NCBI RefSeq assembly: GCF_023718305.1
Contig: NZ_QEYO01000014.1
Location: 1-64,000, forward strand
DNA: 64,000 nt
Source of the DNA: Gramella sp. AN32
GTDB taxonomy: Bacteria > Bacteroidota > Bacteroidia > Flavobacteriales > Flavobacteriaceae
Direction: 5' to 3'
Part shown: positions 61,997 through 64,000 of the stretch, one piece after another
Numbering within the stretch: position 1 is the stretch's first letter
Layout of the letters: each line of letters begins with the position of its first letter
Translations under genes and position numbers: made by a program
The notes under the pieces: model-generated
The model's input: only the letters and a program-made list of their open reading frames with translations
What the model was told of the DNA's origin: nothing
Database searches by the model: none

Positions 61997-62235
61997 ATGT
62001 TTTGGGTTTATGTTTTGAAAAGTGAAAAGATGGCCGTTTATATAAGGGATTGTCCCAAGATTTAGGAAAAAGGATTGTTAAGCATAATAATGGGGAAAAT
62101 AAATCAACCAAGGGTTTTCGGCCTTGGAATTTAGTTCTCCAAAGAAGTTTTGAAACCAGGCTCGAGGCAAGGGATTATGAGAGGTTTTTAAAATCAGGAG
62201 TAGGCAGGGAGTTTTTGAAAGACCTACTTAAATAG
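61997..62235 (+). pseudogene. GIY-YIG nuclease-like gene, frameshifted
   Basis: Reading from ATG 61997 gives MFWVYVLKSEK, then a stop at 62063. Moving one base at the A-run 62025-62028 restores DGRLYKGLSQDLGKR and continues to TAG/TAA at 62235, about 80 residues in total. The joined protein has the family pattern YVL...GRLYKG, R in GKRIVKHNNG and STKGFRPW of small GIY-YIG endonucleases. One missing A in a homopolymer explains the break, either a real mutation, a phase switch or a sequencing error. It lies between a broken and an intact tRNA-Arg. Confidence 0.82.
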
Positions 62236-62240
62236 AAATT

Positions 62241-62314
62241 GGCCGCGTGGCGCAACTGAATAGCGCATCAGATTTCGGCTCTGAGGGTTGGGGGTTTGAA
62301 TCCCTCCGCGGTCA
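62241..62314 (+). tRNA. tRNA-Arg (anticodon UCG)
   Basis: 74 nt with full cloverleaf: acceptor GGCCGCG/CGCGGTC (one G-U), D stem GCGC/GCGC, anticodon stem TCAGA/TCTGA with loop TTTCGGC giving anticodon TCG, T stem GGGGG/CCCTC with loop TTTGAAT, discriminator A and no encoded CCA, as usual in Bacteroidota. It decodes CGA and probably other CGN codons. Confidence 0.92.
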
Positions 62315-62432
62315 CGAATAAAAAGGAAAGGTTAAATATAATTTCTGAGCGAGCTCAGAAATTATATTTAACCTTTCCTTTTTTCAAAGCGGAGCTTTGA
62401 GGGATCACCGAAGGTAATCCCTCCGCGGTCAC
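62299..62432. repeat. duplicated tRNA 3' end flanking a 117-bp unit
   Basis: The 17 nt AATCCCTCCGCGGTCAC at 62299-62315 (end of the tRNA) recurs exactly at 62416-62432. The 117-bp unit between them consists almost entirely of hairpins. The pattern resembles att-site direct repeats left by integration at a tRNA gene, or a tandem duplication. Confidence 0.9.
62320..62385. repeat. 30-bp perfect inverted repeat with T-run
   Basis: Arms 62320-62349 and 62354-62383 are exact complements with a CGAG loop. Six T follow in the right arm, so it can act as the tRNA terminator, but the length is far beyond what a terminator needs. Two further hairpins (CAAAGC-GGA-GCTTTG and AGGGATCACC/GGTAATCCCT) follow. 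Confidence 0.93.
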
Positions 62433-62691
62433 TTTTAAAACTCACAAAGGGTTACAAAACCTTGCAAATTCAATGATTTGCAGGGTTTTGTGGTTTTTAG
62501 ACAATCATTTAATTTGATATTATTTGATACTTTACATCTACAAATCGTCTACAAAAAAGTTATCTGTCTACAATGTAGATAGAATGGTTTGTGAATACTG
62601 AAATACTCATTTATAGTTGATTTGATTTTCGTCTTACTAAATGTTTAATTTAAAGGACAACAACTATGTGATCTTCAACACATTTTCATTT
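62433..62691. other. AT-rich stretch without a gene
   Basis: It holds one hairpin, CAAAACCTTGCAAAT paired with ATTTGCAGGGTTTTG, at about 62455-62492, and short direct repeats of ATCTAC-type sequence. No ORF or promoter is convincing. Confidence 0.6.
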
Positions 62692-63490
62692 TCTATCTTA
62701 TTTTGGATAAACACTTCCCGTGCAAAAAATATCTTGCCAATCCAAATAAAATTCTGCAGGATAATTGTTAATGTCTTTTTCTATTGCATCCTCATATCCT
62801 AGTAAAAATAATCCGATAAAATAGCGGGTACTATAACCCTTTCGCTTTGAATTTGATTTTCTGCTGATTTGTAAGTCGACTTGTTCGGCCTCCCTGAACC
62901 TGTCCTCTATCTTGTAGTTGGTATACCCACTATCACCGAAAAGGGAACTTTCTGGGGGCACAGGTCGTGGTACATCTTTTTAAGTATCTGCGAATCGTGC
63001 TCGGCGCCTTCCATGAGATACATTTCTACCGGTATACCATCGGCAGTAGTGATGAGTTGGATCTTCACCCCATAGAAATGTTCCTGCTTGTTGGCATTAT
63101 ATCCCCTGTATTTTTCGTCCCTGAAGAGTTTGCAACGGTTAATCCTTTATTGTGACAAATCTTGGTAGGGAAGGAATCGATAATATATTCCATTTCACAA
63201 CAAATGTATTTGAATGCCCTGTCAATGCGCAAAAGAATGAACATCAAGGTTTCCTTTAGTTTATGCAGGCGTTTGGTAAACCCACTCTTTTTGATAACAT
63301 CATTAAAAATATGGCTGTGCATGTAATCCAATGCCAGGGGCTGGTTACCCCGAAAATAAAGCGCAGAAACCAAAGCTGCGGTGATGATCTGGCTATCGGT
63401 AAATATCCTGTTATTGTGCTCGTTATGGTTCATCCCTTTTAGTAAATCTTCGATCAAACAATAAATTGCTATAACTTTGTCCTGGAGCAT
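62692..63490 (-). pseudogene. IS982-family transposase remnant with frameshifts
   Basis: The N-terminal part (63490 to about 63150) reads DSQIITAALVSALYFRGNQ and IDSFPTKICHNK, the IS982 pattern. After a frame change it continues as LFRDEKYRGYNANKQEHFYG and MYLMEGAEHDSQ. A lost T near 62950 breaks the PFFGDSGYTNY segment, and the tail beyond about 62870 no longer matches. At least two frameshifts make it inactive. Terminal inverted repeats were not identified with confidence. Confidence 0.82.
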
Positions 63491-63675
63491 AATAAGTTCA
63501 TTTTGAAGTTAGATATCTCAAAATTAAGGACTTATTCTATGCTCTTCTTTTTTATTTTAGAAAACCTGAATGAGATCTAAAAGGATATAGATTTAATTGC
63601 CGGGATGTTATATTACCATTAGAGCAAGATAAATAGAAAAGAAAGAATTAAGAATTAGAAAGGTTATTGAAGGAA
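63491..63675. other. AT-rich stretch between transposase remnant and last gene
   Basis: 185 bp with no coding or regulatory signal that I can support. It may contain one end of the insertion sequence. Confidence 0.5.
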
Positions 63676-64000
63676 TTAATTACTACCAGGGACTAATTCA
63701 AAAGAATTAATAGGCGTGTAGCGCCCAGAATCATCTTGAGTTGTTACTATACCGACCGAAATTTCCATAGTCTCATCAACCGTAAAGTCTATAACATAAT
63801 TTAAATTTGAACTAACCACTCGCGCGTAACCAAGTACTTCAGAAGCTGATGCAATATTTTCTACATCAGGTAGTCCTTCACCTTTTGCTACTACTAAATA
63901 AAACCCTCCTTCATCTGTTTCCTGATGATTGTTGCCATTTAAAACAACATTCAATGTATAATTAGCTGCCCCAGCGGTTACTACCTGATAAATTTTACCG
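63676..64000 (-). CDS. 3' end of an unidentified gene running off the window
   Basis: The minus-strand frame is open from the window edge to TAA at 63676, giving at least 107 residues (GKIYQVVTAGAANYTLN at the visible start). A predicted TTG start at 63954 is not needed since the frame is open above it. The sequence is beta-rich with Gly/Asn turns and no motif I can name, resembling the C-terminal part of a secreted or surface protein with a carbohydrate-binding-like sandwich. The true start lies beyond 64000. Confidence 0.6.
   Translation of the reverse strand, partial: GKIYQVVTAGAANYTLNVVLNGNNHQETDEGGFYLVVAKGEGLPDVENIASASEVLGYARVVSSNLNYVIDFTVDETMEISVGIVTTQDDSGRYTPINSFELVPGSN

Noticed and set aside
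62050..62235. Separate 61-residue gene starting at TTG 62050
   Set aside because: It is the second frame of the GIY-YIG gene; the missing start is found one base out of frame upstream at 61997.

Overview
The window is chromosomal DNA of a Bacteroidota bacterium, most likely a marine member of the Flavobacteriaceae. My impression is a relative of Gramella/Christiangramia, but that rests on gene content and order, not on a search. Supporting signs are the Bacteroidota-type promoters (TTG, 17-21 bp, TAnnTTTG), the near absence of Shine-Dalgarno sequences, a gliding-type GldA ABC protein, a SusC/SusD pair, split MetH, a tRNA gene without encoded CCA, and many palindromic intergenic repeats of the kind common in flavobacteria.

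Region 1 (1-9.6 kb) is assimilatory sulfate reduction. A 7-bp tandem repeat abuts an Rrf2 regulator. A well-formed promoter then drives DUF2061-cysH-cysD-cysN, followed by a short ORF plus terminator that looks like an attenuator. Next come sulfite reductase, SUMT, precorrin-2 dehydrogenase/ferrochelatase (siroheme supply) and a ferredoxin-NADP reductase-like flavoprotein. OsmC and a small membrane protein follow. Region 2 (9.7-15 kb) is methionine synthesis: promoter, SAM-I riboswitch, split metH and metF. Region 3 (15.2-18.2 kb) holds a PagL-like outer-membrane protein, a DUF2807 lipoprotein and gldA.

Region 4 (18.4-33.1 kb) starts with the clearest regulatory find. A 25-codon leader ORF with eight consecutive Phe/Tyr codons is followed by a perfect 10-bp terminator and a competing antiterminator, directly upstream of pheA-aminotransferase-tyrA-DAHP synthase/chorismate mutase. 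Housekeeping genes follow: rsgA, dtd, two DUF3857 proteins, mazG-like, aroA, queA, rlmN and a polyprenyl synthase. Region 5 (33.1-37.6 kb, minus strand) has two paralogous lipoproteins with 11-residue repeats, a DUF4130/radical-SAM pair linked to DNA repair (the latter ending in a clamp-binding-like QLSLF), and a sulfatase.

Region 6 (37.7-61.3 kb) is a polysaccharide utilization locus: a membrane-bound propeller/LuxR regulator, SusC, SusD, a double-LamG lipoprotein, three GH144-type proteins, a GH43-like protein, a GH3 beta-glucosidase and several ester hydrolases, with a PHP-domain protein and an alpha/beta hydrolase on the opposite strand. GH144 plus GH3 points to beta-1,2-glucan; the esterases suggest a substituted form such as succinylated cyclic glucan (inference).

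Region 7 (61.4-64 kb) is a GatB/YqeY gene and then a scarred tRNA-Arg site: a broken 5' tRNA copy split by a palindrome, a frameshifted GIY-YIG gene, an intact tRNA-Arg(UCG), a 117-bp duplication of the tRNA 3' end containing a 30-bp perfect inverted repeat, a decayed IS982-type transposase, and the 3' end of an unidentified gene running off the window.
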